NCBI GenBank assembly: GCA_017467225.1
Contig: JAFTSR010000023.1
Coordinates: 1 to 5,471 of the forward strand
DNA length: 5,471 bases
Origin: Clostridia bacterium
GTDB taxonomy: Bacteria > Bacillota_A > Clostridia > Oscillospirales > CAG-272
Reading direction: 5' to 3'
In this document: positions 1 through 5,365 of the stretch, in pieces
Layout: every line of letters begins with the position of its first letter
Position numbering within the stretch: the stretch's first letter is position 1
Notes under the pieces: model-generated
Told to the model about the DNA's origin: nothing
Database searches by the model: none
The model's input: only the letters and a program-made list of their open reading frames with translations
Made by a program: the position numbers and the translations under genes

Positions 1-770
1 CACGGTTACTGGCAGAAGCCTACCTTGAACGTAACCCTATGCAGCCGCATGTGATCGAAACAATGGCGGAAATCGAGGATGAGGAACATTTAGAAGACTT
101 TTTGGGTAAATATACGACATCCTTTGATTGTTCCGCGCGTGCACTGTTGTTTGACAGGTATTTCCGACGCGGTGATACAGAAAAATTTGAGCCGGAGCGC
201 AGATATCAATTGTATCAAGCATTCAACACATTACTTTGCCCACGCTACTTGCTAAAGTGGGGAGAAAGCAACGAACATAAACAATCTGTGGATAAATTTA
301 TGGAAACTATGCTTTCGTTAATTCGTTGTGATGCTGAGGATGACCGTCCTGATATGTGGATAGATGATCGCATTGAACTCGGACTTAAATCTGCGGTACG
401 GTCAATATCTGGGGGGAATATAGATGAGGCTCTTTCGAAAACAGAAACGGTTGTAAAGCTGTTAGAGGATACAATGATGATTACGGATGAGGTTCTATTG
501 CCAACGTCCTGCCGTTTTCTTGACGGAATGGAATGGCGTGCCAAAGAGGCTTGGTCGAATCGTGATAATAATCCTGACAGCCCCGAAGAGCGATTTATTT
601 ATATTTTCACCGAAATGAGTGGCATGAGTAGCTGCTATTGCATATTCCCCCACGACCATTATGACGTTCTTAACGGAAAGGATTTTGCCCCTCTTCGCGA
701 TCATCCGGAATTTACAAAACTTTGCGAACGTGTAAAAGCGTTAGTTATCACCAAACAAAAGGAATCGTAA
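1..770 (+). CDS. Hypothetical helical protein, 5' end missing (possibly C-terminal part of a TPR-like regulator)
   Basis: The reading frame is open from the window's left edge (first full codon at base 3) and ends with TAA at 768-770. A Met codon at 39 lacks any ribosome binding site, and the residues before it (LLAEAYLERNP) read as coherent helical protein, so I treat the gene as truncated at its 5' end. About 255 residues are visible. They are acidic, rich in Glu, Asp, Leu and Arg, and appear almost wholly alpha-helical, with no signal peptide or membrane segment. The C-terminus (FAPLRDHPEFTKLCERVKAL) resembles the endings of tetratricopeptide-type proteins and of some helix-turn-helix regulators with helical-repeat C-terminal regions. 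That is a resemblance only, because any DNA-binding domain would lie outside the window. The gene is more AT-rich than its neighbours. It ends 5 bases before a terminator, so it is the last gene of its transcript. I do not recognise a specific function. Confidence 0.7.
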   Translation, partial: RLLAEAYLERNPMQPHVIETMAEIEDEEHLEDFLGKYTTSFDCSARALLFDRYFRRGDTEKFEPERRYQLYQAFNTLLCPRYLLKWGESNEHKQSVDKFMETMLSLIRCDAEDDRPDMWIDDRIELGLKSAVRSISGGNIDEALSKTETVVKLLEDTMMITDEVLLPTSCRFLDGMEWRAKEAWSNRDNNPDSPEERFIYIFTEMSGMSSCYCIFPHDHYDVLNGKDFAPLRDHPEFTKLCERVKALVITKQKES

Positions 771-775
771 TCTTT

Positions 776-797
776 GCCCCGCCTTGTGCGGGGCTTT
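776..797 (+). terminator. Intrinsic terminator after the helical protein gene
   Basis: A perfect 7-bp G+C stem (GCCCCGC 776-782 with GCGGGGC 788-794) closes a 5-base loop and is followed by TTTGCTTT. It starts 5 bases after the TAA stop. The U tract is interrupted, so efficiency may be moderate. On the opposite strand the hairpin is followed by only a short T-containing tail. Confidence 0.8.
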
Positions 798-859
798 GCT
801 TTCATATTTCAAAAGTTGGATTTTCTCCAAAAACGGATGAACATTCACAGTCCACCAAA

Positions 860-870
860 ACACGACGTGT
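860..870. promoter_or_regulatory. Short palindrome upstream of the operon promoter, candidate operator
   Basis: ACACG-A-CGTGT is a perfect 5-bp inverted repeat around one central base. It is flanked by A-rich and T-rich bases that extend the symmetry by two pairs beyond one mismatch. It lies 16 bases upstream of the -35 element, where a regulator could bind. Such short palindromes also occur by chance, so this is only a candidate. Confidence 0.25.
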
Positions 871-886
871 ATTTTTGATTTTGAGG

Positions 887-915
887 TTGAAAAATCACTT
901 TTTTTGTGTTATAAT
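887..915 (+). promoter_or_regulatory. Sigma-A promoter of the fusion-enzyme operon
   Basis: TTGAAA (887-892) and TATAAT (910-915) are separated by exactly 17 bases. A TG at 907-908 makes an extended -10 element. Transcription would start near 922, giving a leader of about 25 bases before the ATG at 947. This promoter probably serves the genes from 947 through 5189, since no other promoter of similar quality was seen between them. Confidence 0.85.
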
Positions 916-932
916 TTCAATATCAAGAAAAA

Positions 933-941
933 AGGCGGTGG
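933..941 (+). promoter_or_regulatory. Ribosome binding site fixing the start of the fusion enzyme
   Basis: AGGCGGTGG matches the ideal AGGAGGTGA at seven of nine positions and lies 5 bases before the ATG at 947. It decides the start: the same frame is open upstream to 722, but that extension would run through the terminator and the promoter. Confidence 0.8.
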
Positions 942-946
942 ATTTC

Positions 947-2830
947 ATGTATATTTCCATTTTTTCAGATGAGTTTTATCAGGATATTTACCAGGTTCTT
1001 CCCGTGATCAAGTCATGGGGTATGACGCACGTGGATTTCCGCGGAATGATCAACGGCAAGCCGATCGAAAAGCAGACGGACGAGGAGCTGCATGCGCTCA
1101 AGGCAGCACTTGACAGCTACGGACTCAAGGCCGGTGTCATTCAGTCCTCGCTTTGCAAAGTACATCTGCCCGACAAGGAGCGCCAGGCCAAGGAGCAGGA
1201 AAAGCTGGAGGGCATCATCCGCGCCTCCCAAATTCTTGGCACCAAGCTGGTACGCAGCTTTTTCTACTGGCAGCACGCGCAGGACGATCCCGCCTGCGGT
1301 GAGCTTGCCACCCGTCCCGATGCGCTATCCGAGGTGCTGGACATGTTCGCTCCCATCGCCAAGCGCGCCAGGGAGGCCGGCTTGATCCTCGGCTTTGAAA
1401 ACTGCGGTGTTACGCCAAATGAGGTCATTTGCGTGCTGGAAGCGCTGCAGGTTCCCGAATGGGGTATGGCTTGGGACGTTTCCAACATGTTTGAGCTGCT
1501 CCCCGAGGCGCAGGGAGACTGTGTGGAATACTTCACCAAGGCACTCAAATACGCCAATATGGTACACGTCAAATCCCGTGGCGTTCCTACCATTCCCGAG
1601 CTGAAATACAAAAAGGTGCCCTGGGAGCGCGTTCTCGCCGGTGTTGCTGTGACGGGCAAGGATATGCCGATCTCGGTAGAGACGCACGTACCGGCGGATT
1701 CTGCGCTTGATAAGATCGACACCTGCAAGAGAGTATATGATTACGTCAAAAAGGCAATTCCCTCCTCCGCACCCGGTGACATGAAGTCCGCGCTGTCTCC
1801 CAAGCTTCGCTTTGACCGTCCGTACGCTGACAATCCCGTGCGTATGGTGGTGGTTGGTCTTGGCATGGGCAAAAACCGCTGCAAGCAGCTGGAGGACACG
1901 ACCGGCATTCAGTTGGTCGGCGTATGCGACATCAACGAGGCCAAGGCGCGCGCGGTCGGTGAGCAATTCGGCGTTGCCTACAGCGCGGATATCCGCGTAT
2001 TTTTGGAGGATCCGACCGTCGAGGTCATGTACATCGTGACGCCGACCGGTACGCATTGCGATATTGCGGAGCAATGTCTGCGAGCCGGCAAGCACGTGCT
2101 TGTCACAAAGCCCATGGACGTAACACATCAAAAATGCATCCGCGTGACGGAGCTTGCCAAAGAGCTGGGGCTCATGCTGGCTTGCGACTTCGATCTTCAT
2201 TTCCGAGGAGCGCTGACCGAACTGAAAAACGCGGTAGATGACGGATTTTTCGGTAAGCTTAAATCGGCCAATATGATTCTCAACATCCGCAGACCCAAGG
2301 AATATTTTGAAGAAAACGGTCATTGGCGCGGCACCTGGGCGCTGGATGGCGGCGGTGCGCTGAGCAATCAGGGCATTCACGAGATCGACCGCATTCTGAC
2401 GGTGTTCGGTATGCCGCAAGCCGTCAGATGCACCGTGGCAACGCAGACACACGACATCGAGGTGGAGGACTACGGCATTGCCGAAATGAGATTTGAAAAC
2501 GGCATGATCGCCAGAATTTCCTCTACGACCTCCTATCCCGCCTCCTCCTGGTACACACGTCTGGAGGTTTACGGAGACCGCGGTGCGTATCTTCTGACAG
2601 CCGGCGGTCCCGAGGGTGACCACGTCTACTGGTGGCAGCACGGAGAATGGAGCGAAAATTCGCCGTATCCCTTCACAAAGGAATGGAACCAGGCGGCGGA
2701 TAACTTTGCCAACGCGCTGCGGACGGGTGAGCCCTTGATCGTCACGGCGGAAAACGGCATCCGCTCCCGTTACGTTCTGGATAAGATGTACGAAAGCGCC
2801 CACGGTACGGAAGGCTGGGTGACGATTTGA
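947..2830 (+). CDS. Fusion enzyme: sugar phosphate isomerase/epimerase TIM barrel + Gfo/Idh/MocA oxidoreductase
   Basis: A 627-residue, probably cytosolic protein with two complete enzyme domains. Residues 1 to about 268 form a xylose-isomerase-like (AP endonuclease 2 family) TIM barrel. Four candidate metal ligands sit in the family's usual order and contexts: E151 (GFEN), D177 (AWDVSN), H207 (MVHVKS) and E245 (SVETH), the arrangement known from IolI-type enzymes. A linker of about 30 residues, rich in Pro and Ser, leads to a Gfo/Idh/MocA dehydrogenase (about 298-627). This has a dinucleotide-binding loop GLGMGKN at 304-310, the catalytic-site lysine K388 (VTKP, in place of the usual EKP) and H478 in GGGALSNQGIH. 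By family knowledge the second half oxidises or reduces a sugar or polyol hydroxyl with NAD(P), and the first half does metal-dependent isomerisation, epimerisation or elimination. Consecutive action on one keto-sugar substrate is inference. The specific substrate (inositol-like, glycoside or sugar acid) is unknown. It is the first gene of the operon, and its stop overlaps the next start. Confidence 0.92.
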   Translation: MYISIFSDEFYQDIYQVLPVIKSWGMTHVDFRGMINGKPIEKQTDEELHALKAALDSYGLKAGVIQSSLCKVHLPDKERQAKEQEKLEGIIRASQILGTKLVRSFFYWQHAQDDPACGELATRPDALSEVLDMFAPIAKRAREAGLILGFENCGVTPNEVICVLEALQVPEWGMAWDVSNMFELLPEAQGDCVEYFTKALKYANMVHVKSRGVPTIPELKYKKVPWERVLAGVAVTGKDMPISVETHVPADSALDKIDTCKRVYDYVKKAIPSSAPGDMKSALSPKLRFDRPYADNPVRMVVVGLGMGKNRCKQLEDTTGIQLVGVCDINEAKARAVGEQFGVAYSADIRVFLEDPTVEVMYIVTPTGTHCDIAEQCLRAGKHVLVTKPMDVTHQKCIRVTELAKELGLMLACDFDLHFRGALTELKNAVDDGFFGKLKSANMILNIRRPKEYFEENGHWRGTWALDGGGALSNQGIHEIDRILTVFGMPQAVRCTVATQTHDIEVEDYGIAEMRFENGMIARISSTTSYPASSWYTRLEVYGDRGAYLLTAGGPEGDHVYWWQHGEWSENSPYPFTKEWNQAADNFANALRTGEPLIVTAENGIRSRYVLDKMYESAHGTEGWVTI

Positions 2831-3336
2831 ACTGGATCGCACAAATATTCGGCGCGCTTGCCATCTGCTGCTCGCTGATCATCTACTCCAGAAATGACCG
2901 CAAAAAGCTGCTGATCTTCAAATGCATTCAGGATATCTGCTGGGGCACGCATTATCTGCTACTGGCGACCTATCCACCGGCCGCCACGAGCGCACTCTGC
3001 ATCTGCAGATCTCTCGCCTTTTACGGACGCCCCAAGGAGGAAAAAAAGAGCAAGTGGATTCTCATTCTTTTCCTTGCCCTGTACGCGCTTTCTGCGTGTC
3101 TGACATGGAAGGATACGTTCAGCATCCTCCCGGCGATCAGCTCGTCCATCTCCACCGTGGCCTTTTGGATGAAAAAGACACGCCACACCAAAATACTTGC
3201 TATTTTCGCGTCGCTGTGCACACTGAGCTACAATATTGCCGTGGCACATTCGATTTCGGTATACGTCGGCGTGACCATCACCATGGTGACCTCGCTGATC
3301 TCCCTTCTGACATCGGAAAAGCGGAAAGCAAGCTGA
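2827..3336 (+). CDS. YgjV-family inner membrane protein
   Basis: A 169-residue integral membrane protein. The start is TTG at 2827, overlapping the TGA (2828-2830) of the fusion enzyme, which suggests translational coupling; weak purine-rich stretches (AAGG 2811-2814, GGGTGA 2817-2822) precede it. The TTG is preferred because the first hydrophobic helix (about residues 4-20) begins immediately after it. Further hydrophobic segments lie near 36-48, 51-66, 77-93, 98-114 and 123-162, so five to seven membrane passes are likely. The pattern of a first helix, a basic turn (SRNDRKK), then a second helix ending in a YLLLATY-like motif followed by a small-residue helix, matches the YgjV (Imp-YgjV) family, whose molecular function is not established. 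Short basic ends (KKTRHTK, EKRKAS) suggest cytoplasmic loops and tail. Its place directly after a sugar-type enzyme hints at a role linked to that pathway, but this is inference. Confidence 0.8.
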   Translation: MNWIAQIFGALAICCSLIIYSRNDRKKLLIFKCIQDICWGTHYLLLATYPPAATSALCICRSLAFYGRPKEEKKSKWILILFLALYALSACLTWKDTFSILPAISSSISTVAFWMKKTRHTKILAIFASLCTLSYNIAVAHSISVYVGVTITMVTSLISLLTSEKRKAS

Positions 3337-3366
3337 GAACATTATTTTACACAGAGGAACGCAATT

Positions 3367-4374
3367 ATGGAATACAGAACCTTAGGAAAAACAGGACTCA
3401 GCATTTCCCGTCTGGGCTTTGGCGGCATCCCGATTCAAAAGATCGATGCCGAGGGCACAAAAAATTTGATCGGCGAGCTGCTTCGACAGGGTGTGAACTA
3501 TATCGATACCGCACGAGGATACACGGTCAGCGAAGAATACCTCGGCTTTGCACTTGAGGGTGTCAGGGATCGGTTTGTGCTTGCCACTAAAAGCATGGCT
3601 CGTACCAAGGAGGCCATGGCCAAGGATATTGACATCAGCCTGAAAAATCTCAGAACTGACTACATTGATCTTTACCAGGTCCACAATCCCGGTGCCAAGG
3701 ATCTGGAGACGGTCACCGCCCCGGGCGGTGCGCTTGAAGCGCTGCTTGAAGCCAAAACAGCCGGAAAGATCGGACATATCGGCATCACGCTCCACGCCGT
3801 GGAGCTGTTCGCGCAGGCGATCGAGCTGCCTTGGGTGGAAACGATCATGTTCCCCTACAACATTGTTGAGACGCAGGGCGAGGAGCTGATCGCCAAGTGC
3901 GCCGAGAAAAATATCGGCTTTATCTGCATGAAGCCGCTGGCCGGCGGTGCCATTGAGGACGCTACCACGGCGCTCCGCTTTGTGGTGAGCAATCCCGCCG
4001 TCACTGTGGTCATTCCCGGCATGGCGGACGCTGCCGAGATTGCACAGAATGTTGCGGCTGCTGCTGACACGACGCCGCTGAATGCCGAGGAGCAGCAGAA
4101 AATCGCAGACATTAAAGCAACTCTTGGCACCAATTTCTGCCGTCGCTGCAACTACTGTGCGCCCTGCACCGCAGGCATCAATATCCCCGCTGTATTTCTG
4201 TTCGAGGGATATTACAGCCGCTATGACCTCAAGGACTGGGCGAGCAGTCGCTATGCAACTCTTTCCAAAACAGCCTCCGATTGCATGGATTGCGGTGCCT
4301 GCGAGGAGCGCTGCCCTTACAACCTTCCCATCCGCCAAATGCTCAAAAAGACGGCGCAGGTGATGGGAAAATAA
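3367..4374 (+). CDS. Aldo/keto reductase with C-terminal 4Fe-4S dicluster-type domain
   Basis: A 335-residue cytosolic oxidoreductase. The ATG at 3367 follows GAGG (3354-3357) by 9 bases. Residues 1 to about 250 are an aldo/keto reductase barrel beginning with the typical MEYRTLGKTGL opening and carrying the full catalytic tetrad: D47 and Y52 (DTARGY), K75 (ATKS) and H106 (YQVHN). By family, such enzymes reduce aldehydes or ketones with NAD(P)H. The tail holds eight cysteines in two groups: C258, C261, C264, C267 and then C306, C309, C312, C316 followed by Pro. The second group is the classic ferredoxin motif. This architecture is a known subgroup of aldo/keto reductases in anaerobes; the cluster may supply or receive electrons, but the partner is unknown. 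The gene lies 30 bases after the YgjV-like gene and 32 before the serine hydrolase, in an apparent operon. The substrate cannot be inferred beyond a carbonyl compound. Confidence 0.93.
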   Translation: MEYRTLGKTGLSISRLGFGGIPIQKIDAEGTKNLIGELLRQGVNYIDTARGYTVSEEYLGFALEGVRDRFVLATKSMARTKEAMAKDIDISLKNLRTDYIDLYQVHNPGAKDLETVTAPGGALEALLEAKTAGKIGHIGITLHAVELFAQAIELPWVETIMFPYNIVETQGEELIAKCAEKNIGFICMKPLAGGAIEDATTALRFVVSNPAVTVVIPGMADAAEIAQNVAAAADTTPLNAEEQQKIADIKATLGTNFCRRCNYCAPCTAGINIPAVFLFEGYYSRYDLKDWASSRYATLSKTASDCMDCGACEERCPYNLPIRQMLKKTAQVMGK

Positions 4375-4390
4375 TCCAATAAATTCCACA

Positions 4391-4397
4391 TAAGGAG
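4391..4397 (+). promoter_or_regulatory. Strong ribosome binding site of the serine hydrolase gene
   Basis: TAAGGAG lies 9 bases before the ATG at 4407, with an A-rich spacer. It is a stronger site than that of the preceding gene and fixes the start, so the protein has no N-terminal extension that could hold a signal peptide. Confidence 0.75.
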
Positions 4398-4406
4398 CAC
4401 AAAAAA

Positions 4407-5189
4407 ATGAACGAATTAACCGTACTTGAGAATATCCGTCGCGAAATAGAGTCTCTGCCCGGTCATCTTGGATTTTACTATAAAAACATGGTCACGGGCG
4501 TTGAGTTTGGCATCCGCGAGGAGGAAATCTACGGCGCGGCCAGCATTATCAAATTCCCACTGTTTCTGCACATTCTGTCAGAGTGCCACAAGGGCAACAT
4601 GTCGCTGGATGACCGTCTGGTCACCGAGGAGTCCGACAAGGTTCCCAGCTGCGGCGCGCTGAACATGTTCACCGGCAGCGTGGAAACAGACATCCGCACG
4701 CTTTGCAGACTGATGATCTGTCTGAGCGACAACACCGCCACCAATCGCCTCATCCGCCACTGCGGCATTCCTAACCTTGAGACTGGTTTTGCCGAGCTTG
4801 GACTGGAAAAGACCCGCATTCGCCGCCTGCTGTTCGACGCGGCAGCGACTGCCAAGGGCATTTTCAATTCTATCAGCACCAAGGAGCTGGGCCTGCTTCT
4901 GGAGAAGCTGTACCGCGGCGAATTTATCGATAAAGAAACCAGCCAATACGCCATCGACGTTCTCTCTGAGCAGCAGATTAACCACAAGCTGGGCGGAAAG
5001 CTTGGCGAGGACGTTCTCATCGCTCACAAAACCGGCGAGGACAGCAACCTGAGCAATGATATCGGCATCGTCTTTGCCGACAAGCCTTTTGTCATCTGCT
5101 TCACGGGACACCGTACCGACGTTTACCCTTGGGAGGATCTGATGCGCCGTGCCGCTTATGATTTGTATCAGGCAAACGCAGAGGAATAA
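4407..5189 (+). CDS. Class A beta-lactamase-fold serine hydrolase, leaderless
   Basis: A 260-residue protein of the beta-lactamase/PBP-like serine hydrolase fold (Beta-lactamase2 type). It has all three signature motifs in order: SxxK with the nucleophile S46 and K49 (ASIIKF), SDN at 107-109 (LSDNTATN), and KTG at 208-210 (HKTGED). In the omega-loop region (about 137-154, IRRLLFD followed later by N154) the glutamate that class A beta-lactamases use for deacylation (ExxLN motif) is not visible; D144 stands in a pattern usual for non-lactamase relatives. No signal peptide or membrane helix is present: the N-terminus (MNELTVLENIRREIE) is a charged helix, so the protein is probably cytosolic. 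An esterase or amidase role on a small molecule is more likely than antibiotic resistance, but the substrate is unknown. It is the last gene of the operon, with the terminator starting 22 bases after the stop. Confidence 0.88.
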   Translation: MNELTVLENIRREIESLPGHLGFYYKNMVTGVEFGIREEEIYGAASIIKFPLFLHILSECHKGNMSLDDRLVTEESDKVPSCGALNMFTGSVETDIRTLCRLMICLSDNTATNRLIRHCGIPNLETGFAELGLEKTRIRRLLFDAAATAKGIFNSISTKELGLLLEKLYRGEFIDKETSQYAIDVLSEQQINHKLGGKLGEDVLIAHKTGEDSNLSNDIGIVFADKPFVICFTGHRTDVYPWEDLMRRAAYDLYQANAEE

Positions 5190-5193
5190 GAAT

Positions 5194-5262
5194 CATATTT
5201 ACCTTTTACGCAAAGGCAATACGCGGATCACCAACACCGCTATTGCCTTTTTTGTAAATATG
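5194..5262 (+). terminator. Operon terminator within a nested inverted repeat
   Basis: The core is a perfect 10-bp stem (AAAGGCAATA 5212-5221 with TATTGCCTTT 5241-5250). It continues past a bulged C into GCGG/CCGC (5223-5226 with 5237-5240), has a 10-base loop, and runs into six T residues (5248-5253). Outside it lies a second perfect 9-bp arm pair (CATATTTAC 5194-5202 with GTAAATATG 5254-5262). The core hairpin is a clear factor-independent terminator for the upstream operon; the outer arms are not needed for this. Confidence 0.9.
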
Positions 5263-5284
5263 TAAAAATAATGCCTCTTTCCCG

Positions 5285-5313
5285 TTGACATTTATCGACA
5301 TAAGTGATATAAT
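5285..5313 (+). promoter_or_regulatory. Consensus sigma-A promoter of the permease gene
   Basis: TTGACA (5285-5290) and TATAAT (5308-5313) both match consensus perfectly, with a 17-base spacer and a TG at 5305-5306 forming an extended -10. Transcription should start near 5320, giving a leader of about 46 bases. Such a strong basal promoter suggests constitutive or repressor-controlled expression; no operator was identified with confidence. Confidence 0.93.
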
Positions 5314-5322
5314 GGGAGGAAA

Positions 5323-5345
5323 GCGGAGCGAACAAAGGCTACCGC
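5323..5345 (+). other. Small leader hairpin before the permease gene
   Basis: GCGG (5323-5326) pairs with CCGC (5342-5345) and AGC (5327-5329) pairs with GCT (5338-5340). One A bulges out and the loop is 8 bases (GAACAAAG). The hairpin occupies most of the predicted leader and ends 5 bases before AGGAGG. It is too small for a purine riboswitch and matches no riboswitch I recognise; it may simply stabilise the 5' end of the message. Confidence 0.35.
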
Positions 5346-5350
5346 AAAAT

Positions 5351-5356
5351 AGGAGG
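5351..5356 (+). promoter_or_regulatory. Perfect ribosome binding site of the permease gene
   Basis: AGGAGG lies 9 bases before the ATG at 5366 and fixes the start of the partial gene. Confidence 0.85.
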
Positions 5357-5365
5357 ATTACTAAA

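Noticed and set aside
816..830. Small inverted repeat TTGGA/TCCAA between terminator and promoter
   Set aside because: Only 5 bp with a 5-base loop in an A/T-rich stretch; expected by chance and not placed like a terminator or operator.
722..946. In-frame upstream extension of the fusion enzyme (75 more codons)
   Set aside because: It would overlap the end of the preceding gene, the terminator and the promoter, has no ribosome site, and its peptide resembles no enzyme N-terminus; the ATG at 947 has a good ribosome binding site.
1325..2842. 505-codon open frame on the - strand opposite the fusion enzyme
   Set aside because: The + strand frame encodes two recognisable enzyme domains with active-site residues; the antisense frame shows no recognisable motif and is a by-product of G+C-rich codon use.
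2922..3557. 211-codon + strand frame overlapping the YgjV-like gene and the start of the reductase
   Set aside because: It overlaps two better supported genes in another frame, has no ribosome binding site, and its composition is not protein-like.
3382..4389. 335-codon open frame on the - strand opposite the aldo/keto reductase
   Set aside because: A shadow of a clearly recognised gene; no family motif and no ribosome site in a sensible place.
4529..5111. Antisense open frames across the serine hydrolase gene
   Set aside because: The + strand gene has SxxK, SDN and KTG motifs and a strong ribosome site; the antisense frames have no recognisable features.
4407..5189. Antibiotic resistance beta-lactamase
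   Set aside because: No signal peptide and no ExxLN glutamate in the omega-loop region, so a non-lactamase serine hydrolase is the better reading.
5287..5301. Direct repeat GACAT spaced 10 bases apart within the permease promoter
   Set aside because: The first copy is part of the -35 consensus and the units are only 5 bases; too little to claim a regulator site.
5314..5365. Purine or preQ1 riboswitch upstream of the permease gene
   Set aside because: The leader is only about 46 bases and lacks the conserved cores of the purine and preQ1 classes; only a simple hairpin is present.
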